Source: Calothrix sp. 336/3 (lineage in GTDB: Bacteria; Cyanobacteriota; Cyanobacteriia; Cyanobacteriales; Nostocaceae). From it: a stretch of DNA of 64,000 nucleotides. Below the pieces are notes generated by a model, which saw nothing but the letters and a program-made list of their open reading frames with translations, was not told the DNA's origin and made no database searches. This document shows positions 27,042 through 34,820 of this stretch, one piece after another. The first letter of the stretch is position 1; each line of letters starts with the position of its first letter. The stretch spans positions 4,752,700 to 4,816,699 of the forward strand of contig NZ_CP011382.1 in assembly GCF_000734895.2 (NCBI RefSeq). Direction: 5' to 3'. The position numbers were made by a program, and so were the translations under genes.

Positions 27042-27070
27042 ATTGTAGTATGCGAGTGGTCTGTTGTCAA
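27042..27070 (-). promoter_or_regulatory. consensus sigma-70-type promoter for the rRNA-like RNA
   Basis: On the minus strand TTGACA (27070-27065) is followed after exactly 17 bp by TACAAT (27047-27042). This is one of the best promoter matches in the window and predicts a start near 27035, about 43 bases before the outer helix of the RNA. Confidence 0.75.
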
Positions 27071-27312
27071 GTTGCATAATGTCTGCTGAGAGTCAAGCTT
27101 TTTGAGGTGGGAGTTATGGTGATAATAAGTGACTTAAAACACTCCAAATTTAAGTATATTACTGAAATGAATATTGTTTAATATCTGTGCAATCAATCAT
27201 TCAATAAGGTTTGTCTCTAATAATTCTTCGAGATGATGTTTCATAGCCTTTGTATCTGGGCATACTAAGCAAGGGAAAATCCTGGATACAAATATTACAT
27301 TAACAAGCAAAA

Positions 27313-28119
27313 ATGAAATTTACCTCTACTTCCCTTGTCTTTTTGGGTATGATGACTGTCTTTGCGACAACTCCTCAAGTGAATGCTCAAGTAGTTGCAC
27401 CAGTGGTGGTTGCGGAAAATAACGCCATACAACTGCTCAATCAAGGTGTCAAAAAAGCTGATGCGGGAGATTTTGCCAGTGCGATCGCCGATTTTACCGC
27501 CGCAATTCAGTTAAATCCTCGCTATTCCCTAGCATACTACAACCGAGGCTTGACTTACTATGACCAAGGAAACTACAAAGCAGCGCTAGAAGACTATAAC
27601 CAAGCCATTCAAATTAACCAAAACTGGGGTAAAATCACTATTTTCAGCGCATACCTGAACCGGGGAAATATCCTGGATGATATGGGAGATAGTAAGGGGG
27701 CGATCGCGGACTATAATCAGGGGATTAAAATGCAGCCCCGTGACTCTTTAATTTATTACAATCGTGGTCTAGCTTATTATAATCTTGGAGATAAAAAATC
27801 TGCCCTGGCTGATTACACAAAAGCCATTAAATTAAATAATTGGACAGATAGCGGAGCTTATATTGCCTATCTGAATCGTGGTAATATTTACTCAGAAATG
27901 GATAATACGGAAGCCGCTTTAGCAGATTATACTCAAGCAATTCGTTTCAAGCCAGATTACGCTTTAGCCTATAAAAATCGCGGTGTTCTCTATTTAGATA
28001 TGGGAGAACAACAGTTGGGAATGCAAGATTTACAAAAATCTGCTGAGTTCTATCAACAACAAGGTAATCGGAAAAAATACGAGCAAGTGTTACAGATTCT
28101 CAAGGAAACTCAGAAGTAA
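27313..28119 (+). CDS. secreted TPR repeat protein
   Basis: 268 residues: a signal peptide ending near VNAQ (about residue 26), then five to six tetratricopeptide repeats of the A-IADFTAAIQLNPRYSLAYYNRG type from about 36 to 245. TPR arrays act as protein-binding scaffolds; no catalytic domain is present. The gene is divergent from the rRNA-like RNA, with about 240 bp between the two promoters. Confidence 0.88.
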   Translation: MKFTSTSLVFLGMMTVFATTPQVNAQVVAPVVVAENNAIQLLNQGVKKADAGDFASAIADFTAAIQLNPRYSLAYYNRGLTYYDQGNYKAALEDYNQAIQINQNWGKITIFSAYLNRGNILDDMGDSKGAIADYNQGIKMQPRDSLIYYNRGLAYYNLGDKKSALADYTKAIKLNNWTDSGAYIAYLNRGNIYSEMDNTEAALADYTQAIRFKPDYALAYKNRGVLYLDMGEQQLGMQDLQKSAEFYQQQGNRKKYEQVLQILKETQK

Positions 28120-28155
28120 AAATTCACTCGACATCCTAGACACAGTACGCACCAT

Positions 28156-28179
28156 GGGGGAATATTGTCAAAATCCCCC
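28156..28179. terminator. hairpin between convergent TPR and PhnD-like genes
   Basis: A 6-bp stem (GGGGGA with TCCCCC) with a 12-base loop lies between two convergent genes. It has no U-tract on either strand and is therefore only a probable terminator. Confidence 0.4.
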
Positions 28180-28216
28180 GAATTTGTTTGTGGGGATTCT
28201 CCTACACACTTTGCAT

Positions 28217-29137
28217 TTATATCGGAGTGGGAGACTGCTGAGTCGGTGTCGGTGTCGGTGTCGGTGTGGTAGCATCCTTCAATAATATTGCTGGTACTTT
28301 TTGTACTCTTCCTTCTAGGGGTCTAACTTTTTCAACTAACTTGATAAACTGGTCGTAGTTAGGAATTTTTGCAGCTGGAACATAACCAGAATCGCTCGTA
28401 ATATCACTGGGTGCATCATTCATCGCTTTTTGGATTTCCTGCTGACGATTGCGATCAACTGTGGGTGCAAGGAGAACCACACCAGAGGGAATCCACCGAC
28501 TCGTATGTAAAACTCTTAACTTCGTTGTTGAAAACTCTCGTTGATAGGTTTCAAAATCCTTTTCTGATAATGCACCAGCATCCACGGTGTTATTGCTAAT
28601 CCATTCCAAGACAGTTTTGGGAGTAGGTGCAAACTTAATTTCCTTGAGGGTTAAACCATAGAGGTCATATAAGGGTACATAATAACCGGAGGCGGAACCA
28701 ATTTCACCCAGGGCGATGGTTTTATTGCTCAGGTCGCTAATTTTTCGCAATGGTTGCTCATCACGTACAATAATCACAGCACGTTGACGATTATTAACGC
28801 CTTCCATGGAAAATAGGGGAATGTAAAGTTCTTTGCCAATGGCGATCGCTGCTAAACCGGGAGGAGCAAAAACGATATCCCATTTTTTATGATTAATTTG
28901 CTCTAAAGCTTGTTGCTCATTATAGGCTGGTTCAAGTTCGACAATGGATTTTGTGGCAGCAGCAATATGATTTTTGAAGCGTTCGTATTTACCCAGGGAA
29001 ACACTTCCGTCACCATAGCTGATCACACCCACTGTTAACTTCTCGGAAATATTATTTGTCTCGGAAGTAGTGCAACCAATGGTAAGTATACTAACTAGCA
29101 AGCTAATTTTGAGAGTCAACCAGGGACGAGAAACCAT
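28217..29137 (-). CDS. PhnD-like substrate-binding lipoprotein
   Basis: 306 residues. The signal peptide ends in the lipobox LTIGC (C22). The rest is a periplasmic binding protein of the phosphate/phosphonate (PhnD) type: LTVGVISYGD, EPAYNEQQALEQINHKKWDIVFAPPGLAA, and LSNKTIALGEIGSASGYYVP. A Thr/Pro tail (TPTPTPTPTQQS) ends the protein and is encoded by a GTCGGT repeat. No ABC permease or ATPase is adjacent, so it may serve as a sensor rather than a transporter part. Confidence 0.8.
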   Translation of the reverse strand: MVSRPWLTLKISLLVSILTIGCTTSETNNISEKLTVGVISYGDGSVSLGKYERFKNHIAAATKSIVELEPAYNEQQALEQINHKKWDIVFAPPGLAAIAIGKELYIPLFSMEGVNNRQRAVIIVRDEQPLRKISDLSNKTIALGEIGSASGYYVPLYDLYGLTLKEIKFAPTPKTVLEWISNNTVDAGALSEKDFETYQREFSTTKLRVLHTSRWIPSGVVLLAPTVDRNRQQEIQKAMNDAPSDITSDSGYVPAAKIPNYDQFIKLVEKVRPLEGRVQKVPAILLKDATTPTPTPTPTQQSPTPI

Positions 29138-29642
29138 AGAATTGGAGAGTGATAAGGCTGAGATGAGCAGGGAGTGCGGTGAGTGGCTGCAAGATACAAT
29201 TATTCTAGTGAGTTGACTGATTTCTCAGTTCCCAATCGGGAAAAAAGTTACATTACTTTTCACTACCGATAATGTAAATTTCTCCTAGAATTTGCCCAAA
29301 CCAAGTGCAGCTAAATTGTCAAAGGATACGGAGAATTTCAATTGTAGCGATAGAACTCCGTTCCGCTACGCGATCGCCAGTTAGAAATAATGTTAATCTA
29401 GGACGGTTTACCTCTCTACAGGGATTTTTAACTAACTCGAGGGTTTAAATCTCCGTCACAAAACGTAATTACGAATTATTTTAACCTGATCTACAACGTC
29501 CAACTCATATTATATTAATTTTGAATTTTGAATTCCGCGTAGCAGTACACCCCCCTTTTTTCGGTAAACTGGTAATGACCAGAAAATAGTCACCCATTCC
29601 CTCACAGCAGTTAGTGATAGTCAGTCGATACCAATTGAAGTT
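29138..29642. other. 505-bp spacer with a dispersed repeat (29347-29378)
   Basis: No supported gene. The stretch contains GCGATAGAACTCCG followed by TTCCGCTACGCGATCGCC, a copy of the short repeat seen elsewhere in the window. The yebC promoter probably lies in the last 200 bases. Confidence 0.5.
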
Positions 29643-30395
29643 ATGGCAGGACATAGTAAATGGGCAAATATTAAACGCCAAAAAGCCGTAGTAGATGCTA
29701 AAAAAGGCAAAACTTTTACGCAACTATCACGAGCAATTATTGTTGCTGTACGCAATGGTATCCCCGATCCCGCAGGAAATTTCCAATTACGCACCGCAAT
29801 TGAGAAAGCCAAAGCCGCAGGCATCCCTAATGATAATATTGAAAGAGCGATCGCCAAGGGTGCGGGAACTTTTGCTAGTGATGCTAACTTTGAATCTATT
29901 CGCTATGAAGGTTATGGTCCCGGTGGTGTAGCAATTTTGATAGAAGCCTTCACTGATAATCGTAACCGTACTGCTGCGGATTTGCGGGCAGCTTTCAGTA
30001 AAAACGGCGGTAATTTGGGTGAAACTGGTTGTGTTAGTTGGATGTTTTCCCAAAAAGGAGTCTGTACAATTACGGGAGTCACTGAGGAAGAAAAGTTACT
30101 AGAAGCTTCCTTAGAAGGTGGGGCAGAATCCTATGAGATGGCAGAAACCGACATTGCAGAAGTGATCACAGAAATCTCTAATTTAGAAACCCTCAGTCAA
30201 ACCCTAAAAAATCAAGGTTTTGTTGTCACAGAGATGGAAATGCGATGGATTCCTGATAACCATGTGGAAGTTACAGAATCCGAGCAAGCGCGATCGCTGC
30301 TGAAATTGATTGATACCCTAGAAGGATTAGACGACGTGCAAAATGTCACCGCTAATTTTGAAATGGCAGAACAGCTAATGGTTGCAATGGCTTAG
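29643..30395 (+). CDS. YebC/PmpR family protein
   Basis: 250 residues, the usual family length, beginning with the invariant MAGHSKWANIKRQKAVVDAKKGK. The three-domain YebC fold is complete, with GYGPGGVAILIEAFTDNRNRTAADLR in the middle. The family was first described as transcriptional regulators; some members were later shown to help ribosomes through difficult stretches such as polyproline. Which applies here is unknown. Confidence 0.94.
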   Translation: MAGHSKWANIKRQKAVVDAKKGKTFTQLSRAIIVAVRNGIPDPAGNFQLRTAIEKAKAAGIPNDNIERAIAKGAGTFASDANFESIRYEGYGPGGVAILIEAFTDNRNRTAADLRAAFSKNGGNLGETGCVSWMFSQKGVCTITGVTEEEKLLEASLEGGAESYEMAETDIAEVITEISNLETLSQTLKNQGFVVTEMEMRWIPDNHVEVTESEQARSLLKLIDTLEGLDDVQNVTANFEMAEQLMVAMA

Positions 30396-30473
30396 GTGTC
30401 AAAGTATGCATTCCCTAACCTTTGGGTTAGACTATATGTCATCCTTTGAATACGGGTGTATAAAAACTGCTAT

Positions 30474-31619
30474 ATGGCGAATAAGTTATTGGAGCGATCG
30501 CTCGCAGTCGGATTTATTACGGTATGTCTATTCTTTGGTGTAGGTATCGGTGTTGCCATTCGTATGGGCAGACTCGAAGCATCCGATGGGAAAACATCAC
30601 CAAGTGATTCCTTACCCATCCTACCACCAATTCAAGAAGAGCAGATATTTCAGGAAAATATTACCATCCAAGCTGTGGGAGATATTATTCCCGGAACCAA
30701 TTATCCCACCCATAAATTACCCCGCGATCGCAATCAGTTAATTCCCCAATCTGTGAGAAAATATTTGCAACGGGCGGATATTCTCTTTGGTAATTTTGAA
30801 AGTAGCTTAACCAATCATCCCTACGCTGCCAAAGATATCAGTAAAGGTAATTATTTTGCCTTCCGTTCTCCCCCTGCATACGCAAAACTATTTGCAGATA
30901 CGGGATTTGATGTTTTGAATATTGCCAATAATCATGCCCTAGATTTCGGTGTCGTCGGATTTGCTGATACCGTCAAACATCTCTCAGCAGTAGGAATTGA
31001 AACCTTGGGACATAAAGACCAAATCTTACTGATGGATGCCAAAAACCAAAAAGTTGCCATGATTGGTTTTGCTCCCTACAACAAGTATAACTCTATCCAT
31101 GATTTAAAAACAGCCCAAGGCATGGTCAAAACCGCCAAAAAAAAGGCTGATATCGTCGTTGTTTCCATGCACGCAGGAGCAGAAGGAACAAGGGCACTAC
31201 GGGTAAAAAATAAAACAGAATTCTTTGGTAGTGAAAACCGAGGTAACTCTATCAAATTTGCCCGCACCATGATTGATAGTGGAGCAGATTTAGTTATAGG
31301 TCATGGTCCCCATGTACCCAGAGCTATGGAAATATATAAAGGGAAGTTAATTGCCTATTCCTTGGGTAATTTTCTCGGATACCGTACCCTCTCCACCAAA
31401 GCCCAAACAGGTTACTCCATGATATTGGAAGTCACATTAAATTCCAAGGGTGATTTAGTCGGAGCCAAAATTATTCCCGTGCATATGGATAGACTGGGAA
31501 TTCCCCGTATCGATAAGCATTTTCGCACTGTGGGGTTAGTGCGTTATCTCATTAGTCAAGACTTCCCCGATAACTCTGTGGAAATCAATCAACGGGGAGA
31601 ATTAGTCTTAACCGAATAA
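30474..31619 (+). CDS. CapA family protein (PGA_cap metallophosphatase-like)
   Basis: 381 residues from the ATG at 30474; a GTG at 30456 would add 6. An N-terminal membrane anchor (about 10-28) is followed by the CapA domain: QAVGDIIPG, GNFESSLTN, NIANNHALDFG, SMHAGAEGTRAL and GHGPHVPRAMEIYKGKLIAYSLGNF. Members take part in poly-gamma-glutamate or exopolysaccharide handling, and the fold is that of calcineurin-like phosphatases. No capsule gene cluster is adjacent, so the substrate is open. Confidence 0.87.
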   Translation: MANKLLERSLAVGFITVCLFFGVGIGVAIRMGRLEASDGKTSPSDSLPILPPIQEEQIFQENITIQAVGDIIPGTNYPTHKLPRDRNQLIPQSVRKYLQRADILFGNFESSLTNHPYAAKDISKGNYFAFRSPPAYAKLFADTGFDVLNIANNHALDFGVVGFADTVKHLSAVGIETLGHKDQILLMDAKNQKVAMIGFAPYNKYNSIHDLKTAQGMVKTAKKKADIVVVSMHAGAEGTRALRVKNKTEFFGSENRGNSIKFARTMIDSGADLVIGHGPHVPRAMEIYKGKLIAYSLGNFLGYRTLSTKAQTGYSMILEVTLNSKGDLVGAKIIPVHMDRLGIPRIDKHFRTVGLVRYLISQDFPDNSVEINQRGELVLTE

Positions 31620-31862
31620 CTATATTTTACCGTAGTGGTTTACCGTATAAGTTGTGATAGGTAAAAAAACCGTAGTGAGAGTGTCTCGCTCCCTGATTTT
31701 AGGAAGCTGACAAGACTACCCTCGAAGGAAGTCAAGAGATACCCACTGTATAAACTATATAAACTATCAAAATTAATGCGATAGACCACTAATACTAATT
31801 CCCATCCTACCCTGAATCACAGATTCTACCTTATTAGCAAGCTGCTATGGGAAAGTCATAAC

Positions 31863-32903
31863 TCACACTGTTAAACCAATCACACTTAGTAAATCGTGCC
31901 AATCAGCACCTAGCCATGCAGTAATTTTAGTGAGATGGGGCTGGAGTCTTCCTATAGTAGATGCAAATCCTTCGGCTTTTTTGGCATATTTCAAAGCTCG
32001 ATTTAAGGCATCACCCACCTCATCTCGATCTGGCTGTGGCTTATTTAGCTCTTCCTGGACATCAGCAAAGGCATTGTCAATTTTACGACGGTCTGGAGTT
32101 TCTAATTTGGCTATTATTTCAAGTAGGTTGTTGATTTCTGCTTCTATGTTGACGCTTGCAGGTGCAGGTAAACTGGCTTGTTGAAAATTGATGTTTGCAG
32201 TGCTGTTGTTTCCCGTGATAATTGCGCCACCTGTAACATTATTACCAACAGAAACAGAGCGGTTTTGTCCGCCTTTGTTGTTATTATTCATACTATTAGA
32301 ATCGTCAGATTTGACAGGATTTGGTGGTGTTTCAGTCTGATAACGCCGTCGCCGAATTTTTATTTCTGGGGTTGCGTATTCGGGAATTCCCTGCAAATCA
32401 ATGGAAGTACAACCCATTTGAAAACAATCTTCATAATTCATCCCCGCCCCCAAAGCAGTATAAAATCCGATGCTAAATTTAATTGCGGTTTTATCGCCAA
32501 TCGCTTGATTCATGCCCACCACGCAATCAATATGTTGATGAATAGAATCAGCTTGTGCTTCGCTATAGCAGGCGTTAAGTAAAACACATTCAACTTGTTG
32601 CTGAAACAAATCAAATAGCTTTGCCAAGGCTTGGGTACTGACAAGTTGCATGTTGCCAAAATTATCTTCCAAGGCTAATCCATCCGTACCAGAACCGTGT
32701 CCGGAAAAGTGAACAATTGTTGGTTGATGGTGAGACAAAAAGCGGGTTAAATCATCCACTCGTACCGCAGATTCTGTGATGATTTGAAAGTCGTCTCGAT
32801 GGGGAGATATAGCAAATGTGTTTTTGATTTCCCGCACTTCTTCATCTAGGCGCAGATTTGGTGTGTTTTTGGGGTTGGCGGAGAGGATGAGGATTTTTTT
32901 CAC
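31863..32903 (-). CDS. CHAT domain protein with putative amyloid-type signalling motif
   Basis: 346 residues from a GTG start. Residues 1-175 form a compact CHAT (caspase-like) domain with the catalytic pair H69 in HFSGHG and C112 in LLNACYS. After a polar linker comes NRSVSVGNNVTGGAIITG (214-231), a short Gly/Asn/Ile-rich stretch closely similar to the N-terminus of the STAND NTPase at 34821-38420. A helical C-terminal domain of about 90 residues follows (about 250-346). CHAT proteases are execution modules of bacterial immune systems. The shared motif suggests that the STAND protein recruits and activates this protease by homotypic stacking (inference). Confidence 0.85.
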   Translation of the reverse strand: MKKILILSANPKNTPNLRLDEEVREIKNTFAISPHRDDFQIITESAVRVDDLTRFLSHHQPTIVHFSGHGSGTDGLALEDNFGNMQLVSTQALAKLFDLFQQQVECVLLNACYSEAQADSIHQHIDCVVGMNQAIGDKTAIKFSIGFYTALGAGMNYEDCFQMGCTSIDLQGIPEYATPEIKIRRRRYQTETPPNPVKSDDSNSMNNNNKGGQNRSVSVGNNVTGGAIITGNNSTANINFQQASLPAPASVNIEAEINNLLEIIAKLETPDRRKIDNAFADVQEELNKPQPDRDEVGDALNRALKYAKKAEGFASTIGRLQPHLTKITAWLGADWHDLLSVIGLTV

Positions 32904-32964
32904 GATGTTATTTATATGTGGTTTTTAAACAGATTGAGTGTAAGTAGAACGGCTTAAATAATTC

Positions 32965-33018
32965 ACGCTATGTCATTGCGAATGAAACGAAGTGGAATGA
33001 AGCAATCGCAACGGTTTT
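32965..33018. repeat. dispersed repeat (TGTCATTGCGAATG / GAAGCAATCGC type)
   Basis: ATGTCATTGCGAATG is followed by AACGAAGTGGAATG and AAGCAATCGCAACGG. This is a repeat type common between cyanobacterial genes. A related copy in the opposite orientation lies at 38745-38822, so the two bracket the RRM/CHAT/STAND block. Confidence 0.55.
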
Positions 33019-33287
33019 GACGATTTTACAATCTGTTACATAGTTAGGTTTATTCTCACCGACTTACTTATATCTTCCGAAAATATGTGGCTTATTACAA
33101 GGTATCTACAATCTTTCTTCGCACTTACGAAACAATAGACATGATACCCTATGAGCTTTTAGACACTTGGTGGTAAAATTCTGCTTGTACTACACTCTAA
33201 GCTTTTTGTACAAAAGTTTTAAGTGTTTATGCGAAAGTTCTACCTCCGTGAACGCTTCGCAATTTTAATTAATCAGGGGTATTAAAA

Positions 33288-33581
33288 ATGCTTAAGGCCA
33301 GAAAATTACCAATTCCGACTACTGACTCCGATCTACGCGAACTTTTTTCGGACTATAAAGAAATTGATATAGTTTCTATAGAGATTGAAGGTGATGAGAG
33401 TATTGCTTATGTGAAGTTACGCAATGATGAAGATGAAAAGGATGCTATTAAAAAACTGAATAGATCATTATGGCGTGGTAACCGCATTTATGTTGATACA
33501 TTCAGAGGAGATAAGCGCTCGAAAAGTGACCCAGTAAGCGGGGATAATAAAAACAAGGAACCTGAAAGCAAAGATAATTAA
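33288..33581 (+). CDS. small RRM-like RNA-binding protein
   Basis: 97 residues. Residues 5-75 fit an RNA recognition motif: strand 1 KLPIPTT, helix SDLRELFSDY, strands DIVSIEIEG and ESIAYVKLRN (RNP1 position), helix EKDAIKKLNRS and strand RGNRIYVDTF. The aromatic residues of classical RNP1 are only partly kept (Y56). The C-terminal 25 residues are charged and disordered. It differs from the usual cyanobacterial Rbp proteins, which lack such a divergent first strand and end in Gly-rich tails. It sits between two CHAT genes and may belong to their system. Confidence 0.6.
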   Translation: MLKARKLPIPTTDSDLRELFSDYKEIDIVSIEIEGDESIAYVKLRNDEDEKDAIKKLNRSLWRGNRIYVDTFRGDKRSKSDPVSGDNKNKEPESKDN

Positions 33582-33629
33582 AAGAAGTGACAACAAGCTA
33601 GTTCATTCTTACATATATATAGGAGTAAT

Positions 33630-33720
33630 GGCGTTGCTGATTCAGGGGATGATTTTGGTGATTTTTAGACGAAATAATAATACTTTCAGCCTCTAGTTCA
33701 TCCCGCATTTATGCAACGCC
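33630..33720. mobile_element. 91-bp MITE-like element with 8-bp target-site duplication
   Basis: The element begins GGCGTTGCTGATTCAG and ends CATTTATGCAACGCC, so GGCGTTGC and GCAACGCC form terminal inverted repeats, with further matching blocks (GGGGATGA and TCATCCC). It is flanked on both sides by GGAGTAAT (33622-33629 and 33721-33728), a clear 8-bp target duplication. It carries no gene, so a transposase elsewhere in the genome must move it. It inserted in the ribosome site of the following CHAT gene. Confidence 0.85.
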
Positions 33721-33735
33721 GGAGTAATTAAGCAT

Positions 33736-34791
33736 ATGGATCAAGTTCTATTAATCAATCAAAAAATTCTATATATAGGAGCAAACTCCAGTGAGAAAAA
33801 TCTAAATATGGAGATAAATAATGAGTCAGAGGCAATTCAAAGATTGATGGATGCAAACGACAGTAAATTTTGGGTAGATTTACGACTTATTGGAATGGTT
33901 ACTCAAGTTTCTGAGGCAATTCAGAGAAAAACTTCTCCTCAAATTATTCATATTTCTGGGCACGCCACAGAAGAAGGCAAAATCGATATTATCGATAAAC
34001 AAGACCCGAACAAAGGAGAACATTTAGAACCTGACACTCTAGTAGAATTTTTGAAAAATGCTGGGAATGTAAACTGTGTGCTTCTCAATTTTTGCTACTC
34101 AAGAAAAGCTGCCGATTTAATTGCTAAAGAAGCTCAAAATGTTGGGTGTGTGATTGGAATAAATGGTGATATTGATAGTACAGCCGCAGTTGACTTTTCT
34201 AAAGCCTTTTACAAAAGTTTGCAAGGCAAAATTCTCAACAATCAAAGCGTTATAGTTGAGGCATTTTCAAAAGGGCGAGCTGCTGCTTCGCAAATAACCA
34301 AAAAAGATGCATACATTTTATTTAGCGGTACTTTCAAGAAGGTCGTCTCGATATCTTGTTTGGGAGATGTACCTGGTTATAGATTCTTGGATGGTAGAAC
34401 AAGAGAGGGAACTGTTGGACTAGCGCCTAGTACAACAGGGTTATTTACTGGCACTAGATGGGAAATTAATGAGCTTTCTTCTAGTGGTAATACTACTGTC
34501 ATAACATTGGAGTGTTTAGGAGATGTACCTGGTTATAGATTCTTGGATGGTAGAACAAGAGAGGGAACTGTTGGACTAGCGCCTAGTACAACAGGGGTAT
34601 TTACTGGCACTAGATGGGAAATGAATGAGCTTTCTTCTAGTGGTAATACTACTGTTGTAACATTGAAGTGTTTAGGAGATGTAGAGGGTCCTAGATTTTT
34701 GAATGGTAAAATAGCAGATGAAATTGTTGAACTAGTACATAGTACAGAGGGATTGTCTAGCACTAAATGGGAAATCATGTTGATATCTTGA
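33736..34791 (+). CDS. CHAT domain protein with three C-terminal 52-residue repeats
   Basis: 351 residues. The N-terminal CHAT domain (about 1-200) has the catalytic pair H76 in IIHISGHA and C120 in LLNFCYS. From residue 208, three repeats of 52 residues follow, each CLGDVPGYRFLDGRT then GTVGLAPSTTG and FTGTRWE; the first two are almost identical and the third has diverged. Related single units occur in other cyanobacterial proteins, but their function is not known to me; they look like small beta-rich binding modules. The ribosome site GGAG at 33721 is part of the target duplication of the upstream MITE. Convergent with the STAND gene, 29 bp apart. Confidence 0.8.
   Translation: MDQVLLINQKILYIGANSSEKNLNMEINNESEAIQRLMDANDSKFWVDLRLIGMVTQVSEAIQRKTSPQIIHISGHATEEGKIDIIDKQDPNKGEHLEPDTLVEFLKNAGNVNCVLLNFCYSRKAADLIAKEAQNVGCVIGINGDIDSTAAVDFSKAFYKSLQGKILNNQSVIVEAFSKGRAAASQITKKDAYILFSGTFKKVVSISCLGDVPGYRFLDGRTREGTVGLAPSTTGLFTGTRWEINELSSSGNTTVITLECLGDVPGYRFLDGRTREGTVGLAPSTTGVFTGTRWEMNELSSSGNTTVVTLKCLGDVEGPRFLNGKIADEIVELVHSTEGLSSTKWEIMLIS
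34357..34788 (+). repeat. in-frame tandem repeat, 156-bp period, 2.8 copies
   Basis: Copies start at 34357, 34513 and 34669. Copies 1 and 2 differ at only a few bases, while copy 3 is much diverged and shorter. This points to a recent duplication or gene conversion of a binding module in the CHAT protein. Confidence 0.9.
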
Positions 34792-34820
34792 TATCTTGAT
34801 TTGAACATATAAAACATGTA

